64,000 bases of DNA from S5-327 sp965200975 (lineage in GTDB: Bacteria > Chloroflexota > Dehalococcoidia > Lucifugimonadales > Australimonadaceae): contig OZ241740.1 in NCBI GenBank assembly GCA_965200975.1, positions 2,232,001 to 2,296,000 of the forward strand, given 5' to 3'. Shown in pieces: positions 53,401-62,281 of the stretch (its first letter is position 1; every line of letters begins with the position of its first letter). The notes below the pieces were generated by a model. The model did not search any database, was not told the DNA's origin, and saw nothing but the letters and a program-made list of their open reading frames with translations. The translations under genes were made by a program, and so were the position numbers.

Positions 53401-54691
53401 GGAGGAGGCCGTCGCAGCAATAGTGCGCGGGCGCGCGGAAACGTCGGGGCCGTTCACCGTTGCGGAGCTTGCCGGCGCGCTCGCGCTCGACGAGAGGCTG
53501 CTGGCGCAAGCAGTCGTGCGGCTCGAAACGGAGGGCGTCGTGCTGCGGGGACGGTTCCGTCCCGATGCGGAGGGCGAGGAGTTCTGCGACCGCAGAATCC
53601 TCGCGCGCATCCACCGCAGCACTATCGGACGCCTGCGCCGGGAGATCGAGCCCGTGCCGGCGGCGAGCTTCATCCGTTTCCTGCTGGAGTGGCAGCATGC
53701 CGCTCCGGGGTCGCGCCTTTCGAGCGACGCCGGGCTCATCGAGGTTGTCGAGCAGTTGCAGGGGTTCGAGGCGGCTGCGGCGGCATGGGAGAGCGCCCTG
53801 CTCCCCAATCGGCTCGCCGATTTTCGCCCCTCGACGCTCGACGCGCTTACGCTCGGAGGCGAGCTTGCATGGGGGCGCTTTGCCCTCCGCTCCGGCGCGC
53901 CCCCGGCGGCTGCGCTCTCGCGCAACGGCCCGGTCACCGTCGCCGTCCGCGAGGACGTGTCGTGGCTGCTCGACCCTGCCGACCCCGCAACAACGTTCAC
54001 GGGCGCGGCGGCCGATGTGCTGCGCTGCCTCGAGGAGCAGGGCGCGTCGTTCGCGCCGGACATCGTCAGGGCGACGGGGCGTCTGCCGTCGGAGGTCGAC
54101 GACGCGTTGTGGCTGCTCGTCGCCGCAGGACGCGTCACCGCCGACGGATTCGGAGCGCTGCGCGGGCTGATCAGCGGCGCGGCCAAGCGCGTGCAGCGGC
54201 GCTCGCGGTTCGTGCGGCGGGGGCGTCCGCCTGCGCCGGTGGGCCGCGCAGGCAGCCGGTGGGCAGTGCTGCGCTCGCCGTCGCCGGAGATTCCGGCGGA
54301 GGACGCGCTCGAGGCGCGCGCCGCGCAACTCCTGCGCCGGTACGGGGTGGTGATGCGGGAGCTGCTTGCGCGGGAGCCGATGGCGCCGCCGTGGAGCCGG
54401 CTGGCGCGGGCGTACCGTCGCGCCGAAGCGCGGGGCGAAGTGCGCGGCGGACGGTTCATCGCCGGACTGGTGGGCGAGCAGTTCGCGCTGCCTGAGGCGG
54501 TCGATGCGCTGCGGGCAGTGCACCGCCGCGAGCCGGCAGGCGAGATCGTGCGCGTGTCCGCGTCGGACCCGCTGAACCTGGTGGGCGTGCTCACTCCTGG
54601 GCCGCGCATCCCCGCCGTCGTCGGCAACGAGGTCTACTACCGCGACGGCGCGCCGGTCGAGCGCCCCGACGCCGCAACAGCGGCAGGGTAA
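50492..54691 (+). CDS. lhr: Lhr-family large DEAD/DEAH helicase
   Basis: A 1399-aa superfamily 2 helicase, close to the length of full Lhr. RecA1 has PTEAQARGWPAI (Q motif), APTGSGKTLAAFL (Walker A), TPESLYILLTS and LILDELHAV (motif II, DELH). RecA2 has LVFVNTRRLVERVAHLL and RVGRSGHFRGGTPKGRFF (motif VI). A winged helix and the long Lhr C-terminal region follow, ending in GVLTPGPRIPAVVGNEVYY. Lhr enzymes translocate on single-stranded DNA and unwind DNA or RNA-DNA hybrids, with a role in repair. Start is GTG 50492. Confidence 0.93.
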   Translation: MAIENFHPIVRAWFERRFGTPTEAQARGWPAIASGRHTLIAAPTGSGKTLAAFLISLDMLVKQAFANGGELPDATQIVYVSPLKALANDIQRNLVEPLEEIRAVAEEAGTPLPEVRIAVRTGDTPQRERTLHARKPPHVLITTPESLYILLTSERGRYALKSANTLILDELHAVAPNKRGAHLSLSVERLCRLAGQPVTRIGLSATQKPIDEMGRFLTGAVRSSAAGEDAVIVDAGRRRTMDLAIEMPHGFELGPIATHEQWAQTLDQIAELANEHRATLVFVNTRRLVERVAHLLSERLGDENVAAHHGSLSRETRFDAEQRLKEGRLKVCVATASLELGIDIGDVDLVCQIASPRNIGVALQRVGRSGHFRGGTPKGRFFPLTRDELVETAALFRAVRRGELDALAIPPWPLDVLAQQIVAACVVEEWGEDDLYALLTRAYPYRELPREQFDAVIAMLSDGVANRWGRSAAYLHRDGVNQRVKARRGARLAAIANGGAIPDTADYLVIAEPEGGMVGTVHEDFAIESMAGDVFLLGNTPWKIRRIESGTVRVEETHGQSPTIPFWIGEAPGRTLELSAEVSALRRDVDERLHARETAVALVMEGSVSREAADQIVAYIEEGKRVLGIVPTREKLAAERFFDEAGGMQLVVHSPWGSRINRAWGLALRKRFCAGFDFELQAAATDEGINISLGPQHSFPVEDAFRYLKPATARDVLLQAVLQSPVFPLRWRWTASRSLSLLRQAGGKRTPAPIQRMRSDDLLAAVFPAAAACQDNAPPGGAIEPPDHPLVFETLRDCLTEALDAEGMTQVLQGIETGAIEVFGKDTVQPSAFSHQVLNAMPYAFLDDAPLEERRARAVTLRRALPEDARDLGALSPDSIAEEESYAWPAIRDADEMHDALLSLVVLADGDFAAHAAEPEDWRGWLAELAAAGRAFTLATGEPRIWFAAERSGVVFAAYGPEAAESPTAQEEAVAAIVRGRAETSGPFTVAELAGALALDERLLAQAVVRLETEGVVLRGRFRPDAEGEEFCDRRILARIHRSTIGRLRREIEPVPAASFIRFLLEWQHAAPGSRLSSDAGLIEVVEQLQGFEAAAAAWESALLPNRLADFRPSTLDALTLGGELAWGRFALRSGAPPAAALSRNGPVTVAVREDVSWLLDPADPATTFTGAAADVLRCLEEQGASFAPDIVRATGRLPSEVDDALWLLVAAGRVTADGFGALRGLISGAAKRVQRRSRFVRRGRPPAPVGRAGSRWAVLRSPSPEIPAEDALEARAAQLLRRYGVVMRELLAREPMAPPWSRLARAYRRAEARGEVRGGRFIAGLVGEQFALPEAVDALRAVHRREPAGEIVRVSASDPLNLVGVLTPGPRIPAVVGNEVYYRDGAPVERPDAATAAG

Positions 54692-54758
54692 GGCGAAGAG
54701 AAAGCAGCCCAGACGCGCCGCCGAATCGCCGGAGCCCCCCGCAGAGTTGCCGAGGCTG

Positions 54759-55205
54759 CTAACCCGCCCAGACTTTGAGAAGCGCCGTCTCCTCTGCCGG
54801 GAGCGGCATCAGCGCGCGACGAAGAATGTCGCGTGAGGCGAGCGCGCGCCGTATCTCCTCCGCAGCCGCGCCGGCGTCCGCTGAGGCGGCTGTCCGCACC
54901 ACTTCCACGCGCCCTGGCAAGAGCTTCCCATGGCGCAGGACAGTCACGGGAGCGCCCGACTCGATGTTCCGCCACCAGACGCGGCGAACGCTCGTTAGCA
55001 CGTCAAGCGACCCGCCGGCGCCATGATGGTAGAGAGCGGGGACTTCATAGCGCTTCCCGGAGCGCCTGCCCTCGAAACAGAGCGCTACCACCCGCCGGCT
55101 CAGCAGTCTGTGGAGGGGCGAACGAAGCAGGGCCAGCGCAAGAGGGTTGACCCTGGGGAAGACGGCAGGGATCGCCGTCCGCGCAAGCCACCGCCCTATC
55201 GCCAT
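54759..55205 (-). CDS. F420-type nitroreductase/DUF385 (Ddn-like) family protein
   Basis: A 148-aa split-barrel protein: RSGKRYEVPALYHHGAGGSLDVLTSVRRVWWRNIESGAPVTVLRHGKLLPGRVEVV is the family core. Relatives use deazaflavin F420 or bind lipophilic quinones. ATG 55205 (MAIGRWLART) is preferred for domain fit; ATG 55277 in the same frame adds 24 basic residues and has TACGCT seven bases upstream, so it could be a leaderless start. The gene converges on lhr. Confidence 0.75.
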   Translation of the reverse strand: MAIGRWLARTAIPAVFPRVNPLALALLRSPLHRLLSRRVVALCFEGRRSGKRYEVPALYHHGAGGSLDVLTSVRRVWWRNIESGAPVTVLRHGKLLPGRVEVVRTAASADAGAAAEEIRRALASRDILRRALMPLPAEETALLKVWAG

Positions 55206-55382
55206 CCTGAGCGAGCACGTGTCGGCGCGCCGTTTCAAGCGGCGGGCTGCTCGGGTATCCCGGATACGGCGGAGCATAGTCAGGAGCGTACCGGGGCAGG
55301 AGAGGGCGCGTCTACGACGATCGCGCGCTAATCCCGAAGCCGCCGCGTCGTCGCGCAGGCCGCCCTTGCTGGCGAGGGGACG

Positions 55383-56090
55383 CTAGGAAGTCACGTACGG
55401 GGCGCGGCTTTCTGCGGCAACTCTGTGTATCGGCGCAGGCGCGTCCTCCACCGTGAATGGCTCAACGATCGCTCGCGGACTCGGGCGCATGCCGATGATG
55501 TACTCGACGAGCTGCTTTCTGGCGTAGAAGGCCCTCGACTTGCTCCCGTGTCCGGGGCCCTTCGTGCGCGGCTGCACGTAAGCGCCCATTATGCCGCTGA
55601 GCGCGTCGAACCCGTTCATCGTGATCACGCGGCGGATATCCTCGTAGTCGCGCGCCACTCCCTGGTAGAGGTCGGTCTCCGCCAAGTCGAACGCGTGCAC
55701 GAACTTGCAAAGCGAGCGCGGCTCCATCTTGTCTTCCCAAACACGGGCAATGGCGATTACTTTGCGGAGCTTCGTAAACAGATGACTCTCCTCGAACGAA
55801 TGCCCCGCGACCTCGTAAGGATCGATCATCGTGATCGCCATCGTCTCCTTTACGACGCACGCGCCGTTGGGTCGTTCCCTGAGAGAGACGACCTTGAGCT
55901 CCCAAGAGCCGAGGTTCGGGCTTCGAGAGGAGTTTTGGGCTAGTCCCAGATAGCGCTCTATCGTATGGCCCGCCCATCCCTTGTCTTTCTTGCCGTCCTT
56001 CCAGACGGCGACGCCCACCTCGTCGGCCAGCCGGCGCAAATCCTGGCCTTTCAGCGCCTGAAGCTTCTCCAGCGCAGTGCTCTTGTCCAT
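55383..56090 (-). CDS. MvaI/BcnI-family type II restriction endonuclease
   Basis: A 235-aa protein with the features of MvaI/BcnI enzymes: ALEKLQALKGQDLRRLADEVGVAVWKDGKKDKGWAGHTIERYLGL, then SPNLGSWELKVVSLRE, where the Glu and Lys of WELKV act as the PD-(D/E)xK metal site, and HLFTKLRKVIAIARVWED. MvaI and BcnI cut CCWGG and CCSGG; a similar short site is plausible. Its ATG overlaps the stop of the methyltransferase gene (TGATG). The frame is open back through the upstream poly-C tract, so a +1 slip there would fuse it to the methyltransferase. Confidence 0.85.
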   Translation of the reverse strand: MDKSTALEKLQALKGQDLRRLADEVGVAVWKDGKKDKGWAGHTIERYLGLAQNSSRSPNLGSWELKVVSLRERPNGACVVKETMAITMIDPYEVAGHSFEESHLFTKLRKVIAIARVWEDKMEPRSLCKFVHAFDLAETDLYQGVARDYEDIRRVITMNGFDALSGIMGAYVQPRTKGPGHGSKSRAFYARKQLVEYIIGMRPSPRAIVEPFTVEDAPAPIHRVAAESRAPYVTS

Positions 56091-56929
56091 CAGACCCCCT
56101 CCAAAAAGCCCGGCATCGGGGTGGGGGGGGGGGGGGGGGGGATTCGGCAAAGGCGTTGCTCAGCGATGCGGGCAAACTCCTCGTCGAGCTCTACGCCAAC
56201 GAACCGGCGCCCTGCCATCAGCGCGGCGACGCCCGTGCTCCCGGAGCCTGCGAACGGGTCGAGCACAAGGTCGCCTGGGTTGGTGCTTGCGCGCAGACAG
56301 CGGTCTATCAGCGCAACCGGCTTCTGCGTCGGGTGCTTCCCGAAGCGCTTCTCATCCATCGACGGCGTGCGGAACCGCCATACCGTTTGCATCTGCTTAC
56401 CGTCATTCTCCTCGCGCATGGCCTCGTAGTTGAACGTGTATTTGTGGCGGCTGCCCTTCGGGGCCTTGCTGGCCCAGAGCAGCGTCTCCGTGGAATGGGT
56501 GAAGGTGCGGCGTCCCAGGTTCGGCGGAGGGTTGGGCTTCTGCCACGTGATGTCGTTGAGCAGGCGAAACCCGCTCTCCATCAGCGCCATCCCAACGCTT
56601 GGGTAAACGTGCAGCGTGCCGGACACCCATATGGCTCCCGTAGGCTTGAGGATGCGGTAGCACTCCGCAACCCAGGCGCGGTTGAACTCATGGTCGGCCT
56701 CGAAGCCGCGACTGCGGTCCCACTCGCCCTTGTCCACGCTCACCATCCGGCCTGCGACGCACGTGACGCCCCCATTCGAAAGGTTGTACGGGGGGTCGGT
56801 CCAGACGCAGTCGACCGTCCCCTCCGGAATTGCGGCGAGCAGTTCGAGCGCATCGCCTATGTAGAGGGCCGCATTGCCGTTATCGGCAACCCACGCTGCG
56901 GGAGAAGGGATTATCCGCGTAACCGGCAT
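56090..56929 (-). CDS. beta-class DNA amino-methyltransferase, partner of the MvaI/BcnI-like enzyme
   Basis: A 279-aa N4-cytosine/N6-adenine methyltransferase. DPPYNLS (motif IV, about residue 45) precedes DPFAGSGSTGVAALMAGRRFVGVELD (motif I, about residue 224), the beta-class order. HVYPSVGMALMESGFRLLNDITWQKPNPPPNLGRRTFTHSTETLLWA lies between. The C-terminus runs through IPPPPPPTPMPGFLEGV encoded by 19 consecutive C residues, then stops on the endonuclease ATG. ATG 56929 is chosen as start; a TTG at 56965 would add 12 residues. It protects the genome from the adjacent nuclease. Confidence 0.9.
   Translation of the reverse strand: MPVTRIIPSPAAWVADNGNAALYIGDALELLAAIPEGTVDCVWTDPPYNLSNGGVTCVAGRMVSVDKGEWDRSRGFEADHEFNRAWVAECYRILKPTGAIWVSGTLHVYPSVGMALMESGFRLLNDITWQKPNPPPNLGRRTFTHSTETLLWASKAPKGSRHKYTFNYEAMREENDGKQMQTVWRFRTPSMDEKRFGKHPTQKPVALIDRCLRASTNPGDLVLDPFAGSGSTGVAALMAGRRFVGVELDEEFARIAEQRLCRIPPPPPPTPMPGFLEGV
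56123..56141. repeat. 19-G (poly-C on coding strand) homopolymer in the methyltransferase 3' end
   Basis: Nineteen consecutive G on the plus strand. Nineteen keeps the methyltransferase stop overlapping the endonuclease start; twenty would run the two genes together in one frame. Exact length may be affected by sequencing. Confidence 0.85.
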
Positions 56930-57024
56930 GCTCTGATCGTTGATCGGATCGGGCGCGCGGATCAAGCGGGAAGTGGCGCGCTGCGGAGATTCGCCTCTCG
57001 CAGGAGGGCTATACTCGCGCCACG

Positions 57025-57666
57025 ATGGCCGACGTGCACATCATCGACAACGCGACTCGACGCGCCGGAGACGAGCTCGCCAAGAGTTTGGAGCGGGCAA
57101 CCGATGTGCGCATCGCTACCGCGTTTGCGACGCAAGCAGCCTTGGGAAGGATTCTCCCTTCGATGGAGAAGGTGCTTGACCGCAACGGCAAGGTCACGAT
57201 GATGTATGCGCTTGATGGCTACATCACCGATGCAGAAGTCATTGAGCAGTTCGGGCAACTCGCCAAAAGTTACCCTAACGCCAAGCAGTACGCCCGGTTA
57301 GCTTGGGGAAATACGACCCATCAGACGTTTCACACCAAGCTCTACATCGCCATTCAGGAAGAGCAGACCGCTCAGGTGCTCGTCGGCTCATCGAACCTGA
57401 CGATAGGCGGCCTGTGGAAGAACACTGAGGCAAACGCGCTCCTGCAGGGCGCGCTGAACGATGACGCCATTCAGGACGCCTGCAAGGTCTACATCCGCAT
57501 CAGGGACGACCCCTCGTTTGTCATTCCCGACGAGTCGGTTACTGCCCGTTACCGCGATCTGAAGAGGCGCGCAGCCTCCCACCCTATAAGCTCCCGCCCT
57601 CCCGCAGCGCTGGCTGCCGCCTTCAAAGAGCTGCAAGACCTCATCCAGACGCGCCGGTCCGTCTAG
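57025..57666 (+). CDS. phospholipase D-like nuclease domain protein
   Basis: A 213-aa protein with one PLD catalytic motif: TFHTKLYIAIQEEQTAQVLVGSSNLTIGGL (HxK followed by SSN..GG). Single-motif PLD proteins act as dimers and include restriction nucleases of the NgoFVII/BfiI type. It has a short leader (TATACT nine bases before ATG 57025) and diverges from the restriction-modification pair. A 68-aa winged-helix protein follows ten bases later, so both may form one DNA-cutting unit. Confidence 0.8.
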   Translation: MADVHIIDNATRRAGDELAKSLERATDVRIATAFATQAALGRILPSMEKVLDRNGKVTMMYALDGYITDAEVIEQFGQLAKSYPNAKQYARLAWGNTTHQTFHTKLYIAIQEEQTAQVLVGSSNLTIGGLWKNTEANALLQGALNDDAIQDACKVYIRIRDDPSFVIPDESVTARYRDLKRRAASHPISSRPPAALAAAFKELQDLIQTRRSV

Positions 57667-57675
57667 CTCGACGAT

Positions 57676-57882
57676 ATGGATTCGCGGGTGCGTGCTTTCG
57701 CCCAGGATTCGGGGTCGAGCGAGTTCACTCTCCGGGAGTTCTACCTGCGATTCGAACAGGAGCTTGCCTTGCTGCATCCAACGAACCAGCACATCCGCCC
57801 AAAGATCCGGCAACAGATGCAACTCCTTCGAGACAGCAACGTCCTCGACTTCGTTGAACGCGGGCGCTACCGGATACGGTAA
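57676..57882 (+). CDS. small winged-helix protein, restriction-enzyme C-terminal HTH type
   Basis: A 68-aa protein: SSEFTLREFYLRFEQELALLHPTNQHIRPKIRQQMQLLRDSNVLDFVERGRYRIR. This is the winged-helix pattern found at the C-terminus of Dam-replacing and several type II restriction endonucleases, here as a separate gene. It probably supplies DNA recognition to the PLD protein. ATG 57676 has no strong ribosome binding site; translation may depend on the upstream gene. Confidence 0.65.
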   Translation: MDSRVRAFAQDSGSSEFTLREFYLRFEQELALLHPTNQHIRPKIRQQMQLLRDSNVLDFVERGRYRIR

Positions 57883-57921
57883 TCCCTCGCCTCTGTAAGG
57901 CGCGGCGCTTCAGCGCCCCCC

Positions 57922-60897
<2,976 letters not shown>

Positions 60898-61118
60898 GAG
60901 ACCTGCATAAGAAGAGAACTAGTGCGCCCAGCGCCGCCTGAATGTTATCACCGAGAGGCTTCCTCTCCTCATTTCCCCTGCGCCCGGCGCTGCTAGTCTC
61001 GCAACGCCTCGCCGGCGATGCGCGCGCCCCCGGACATCGCGCTGAGCCTGGCCCGGCAGACCTTTTGACTGCCCTGCCCGCGGCTGAGTCGGCGTCGCGC
61101 TCCATCGGGCGGCTCTCC

Positions 61119-61712
61119 TTACGCGTTGTGGGGCGCCTGCGCGTCCTGCCCGTCGAAATCGAGGTGGGCCCTGCTCGGCGTCGGGAACTGGTCGCCCTGG
61201 TACTTGGAGCCGAGCTCGCCGGAGCCGTAGAGGACATCCGCCGGCGTCGTAAGACGCAGGAACGACACCTGCCCGATGCGCATGCGGTAGTAGAGCGTGA
61301 TGGGGAGGTTCGACACGTTGCTGAGCTCGAGCGTGAGGTGTCCCTTCCAGCCGGGGTCGACGTAGCCGGCGGTGGAGTGGATGAGCAGGCCAATGCGGCC
61401 AAGCGAACTCTTGCCCTCGAGACGGGCCACGAGGTCGGCCGGCACCTCGATATGTTCGAGGGTGCTGCCCAGCACGAATTCGCCGGGGTGCAGCATAAAC
61501 GGGTCGTCGTCGCCTATCGTCACCATCTCGGTGAGCCGCTCGGTGGTCGAGCGCACGTCGATGTACGGAACGCGCGTGTTCTGGAATACGAGGATGTGGC
61601 GGTCGAGGTGCAGATCGACGCTGGCGGGCTGGATGCACCCTTCGCCAAGCGGATGAATGACGATCCGCCCGTTCTCGATCTCCTCCCGTATCGACCGGTC
61701 GCTGAGAACCAC
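61119..61712 (-). CDS. dcd: dCTP deaminase
   Basis: A 197-aa dUTPase-fold deaminase: LSDRSIREEIENGRIVIHPLG, QPASVDLHLDRHILVFQN, LEGKSSLGRIGLLIHSTAGYVDPGWKGHLTLELSN with the catalytic glutamate, and YRMRIGQVSFLRL. It converts dCTP to dUTP (or dUMP in the bifunctional form), feeding dTMP synthesis. GTG 61712 is chosen because GGAGGAGG lies just upstream. Confidence 0.93.
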   Translation of the reverse strand: MVLSDRSIREEIENGRIVIHPLGEGCIQPASVDLHLDRHILVFQNTRVPYIDVRSTTERLTEMVTIGDDDPFMLHPGEFVLGSTLEHIEVPADLVARLEGKSSLGRIGLLIHSTAGYVDPGWKGHLTLELSNVSNLPITLYYRMRIGQVSFLRLTTPADVLYGSGELGSKYQGDQFPTPSRAHLDFDGQDAQAPHNA

Positions 61713-61844
61713 GCCTCCTCCTCCCTCCCCTTTCGGCAACTGTGTCCGGCGGCGCGCATTCTACACCCTGCGGCGGAAGGCGCCCGGAGACCGAGAGGGG
61801 TAATCGCGCCATCCTGATAGCTGGCGCCGCCGCCCCCGCTTCAC

Positions 61845-61998
61845 TATAGTCCCGTCTTGCGACGACCCGACAATCACGCCGTATACGCATCTGGCGCTGA
61901 ACATAGAGGCACCAGTGGGCATTCTCTGCCCCCTTGTCGTTCAGCGCTGGTCGGGTCGTCGCAATTCCTGCCTTGTGCCAGACAAGGGGGCGCCTGCG
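61845..61998 (+). promoter_or_regulatory. promoter and structured RNA leader, copy 1
   Basis: TATAGT (61845-61850) should start transcription at about 61857. Stem P1 is 15 bp (61857-61871 with 61950-61964), stem P2 is 9 bp (61894-61902 with 61939-61947). CCCCCTTGTC (61929-61938) just 5' of the P2 3' strand is the exact complement of GACAAGGGGG (61981-61990), the ribosome binding site before ATG 61999. Confidence 0.65.
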
Positions 61999-62103
61999 AT
62001 GACCGACCACCGGCGCCTTGCCGGCAATGTGATCGTCTGCGGCGACAACATCCACGCACTGCGCGAGCTGCCCGACGAGTGCGGGGTAATCGCGCCATCC
62101 TGA
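61999..62103 (+). pseudogene. truncated methyltransferase N-terminus (copy 1)
   Basis: Thirty-four codons, MTDHRRLAGNVIVCGDNIHA then LRELPDEC, match the first 28 residues of the methyltransferase at 62282 (MANHRYLAGNVLVCADNIHALRELPDKC). The frame then runs into the second copy of the promoter region and stops at TGA 62101-62103. It cannot be an enzyme. It may be a leader peptide or a relic of the duplication. Confidence 0.7.
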
Positions 62104-62130
62104 TAGCTGGCGCCGCCGCCCCCGCTTCGC

Positions 62131-62281
62131 TATAGTCCCGTCTTGCGACAACCAAGCTGCGCCGAACTATGCAATGGCGCAGGTCTTTCTGATGAGCAAG
62201 GGCGCATTGCGCCCCCTTGTCGACCTGCGCTGGCTTGGTTGTCGCAGACCTTCCTCATCGCTAGACAAGGGGGTACCTGCG
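62131..62281 (+). promoter_or_regulatory. promoter and structured RNA leader, copy 2 (of the intact gene)
   Basis: TATAGT at 62131-62136. P1 is 14 bp (62144-62157 with 62233-62246), P2 is 9 bp (62177-62185 with 62222-62230). CCCCCTTGTC (62212-62221) can pair over 10 bp with GACAAGGGGG (62264-62273), which holds the ribosome binding site eight bases before ATG 62282. TGCGCC (62158-62163) can also pair with GGCGCA (62176-62181), competing with P2. Relative to copy 1 all stem changes are compensatory. Confidence 0.65.

Larger units (their letters stand above)
61797..62136 (+). repeat. 286-bp tandem duplication of promoter, leader and methyltransferase 5' end
   Basis: GGGGTAATCGCGCCATCCTG begins both copies (61797 and 62083). 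The promoter part up to TATAGT differs by a single base, then the copies diverge in the stem region but share CCCCCTTGTC, GACAAGGGGG, CCTGCGATG and the first 28 codons of a methyltransferase. Copy 1 is cut off at its codon 29 by the start of copy 2. Confidence 0.85.

Noticed and set aside
60898..61118. Possible small gene or RNA between uvrA and dcd
   Set aside because: Frames are Arg/Pro-rich and no stem with a T tract or tRNA-like fold was found; it probably holds only the uvrA promoter.
62189..62196. CTGATGAG in leader copy 2, like a hammerhead ribozyme core
   Set aside because: Copy 1 lacks it and the other hammerhead core strand (CGAAA) and cleavage site are absent.
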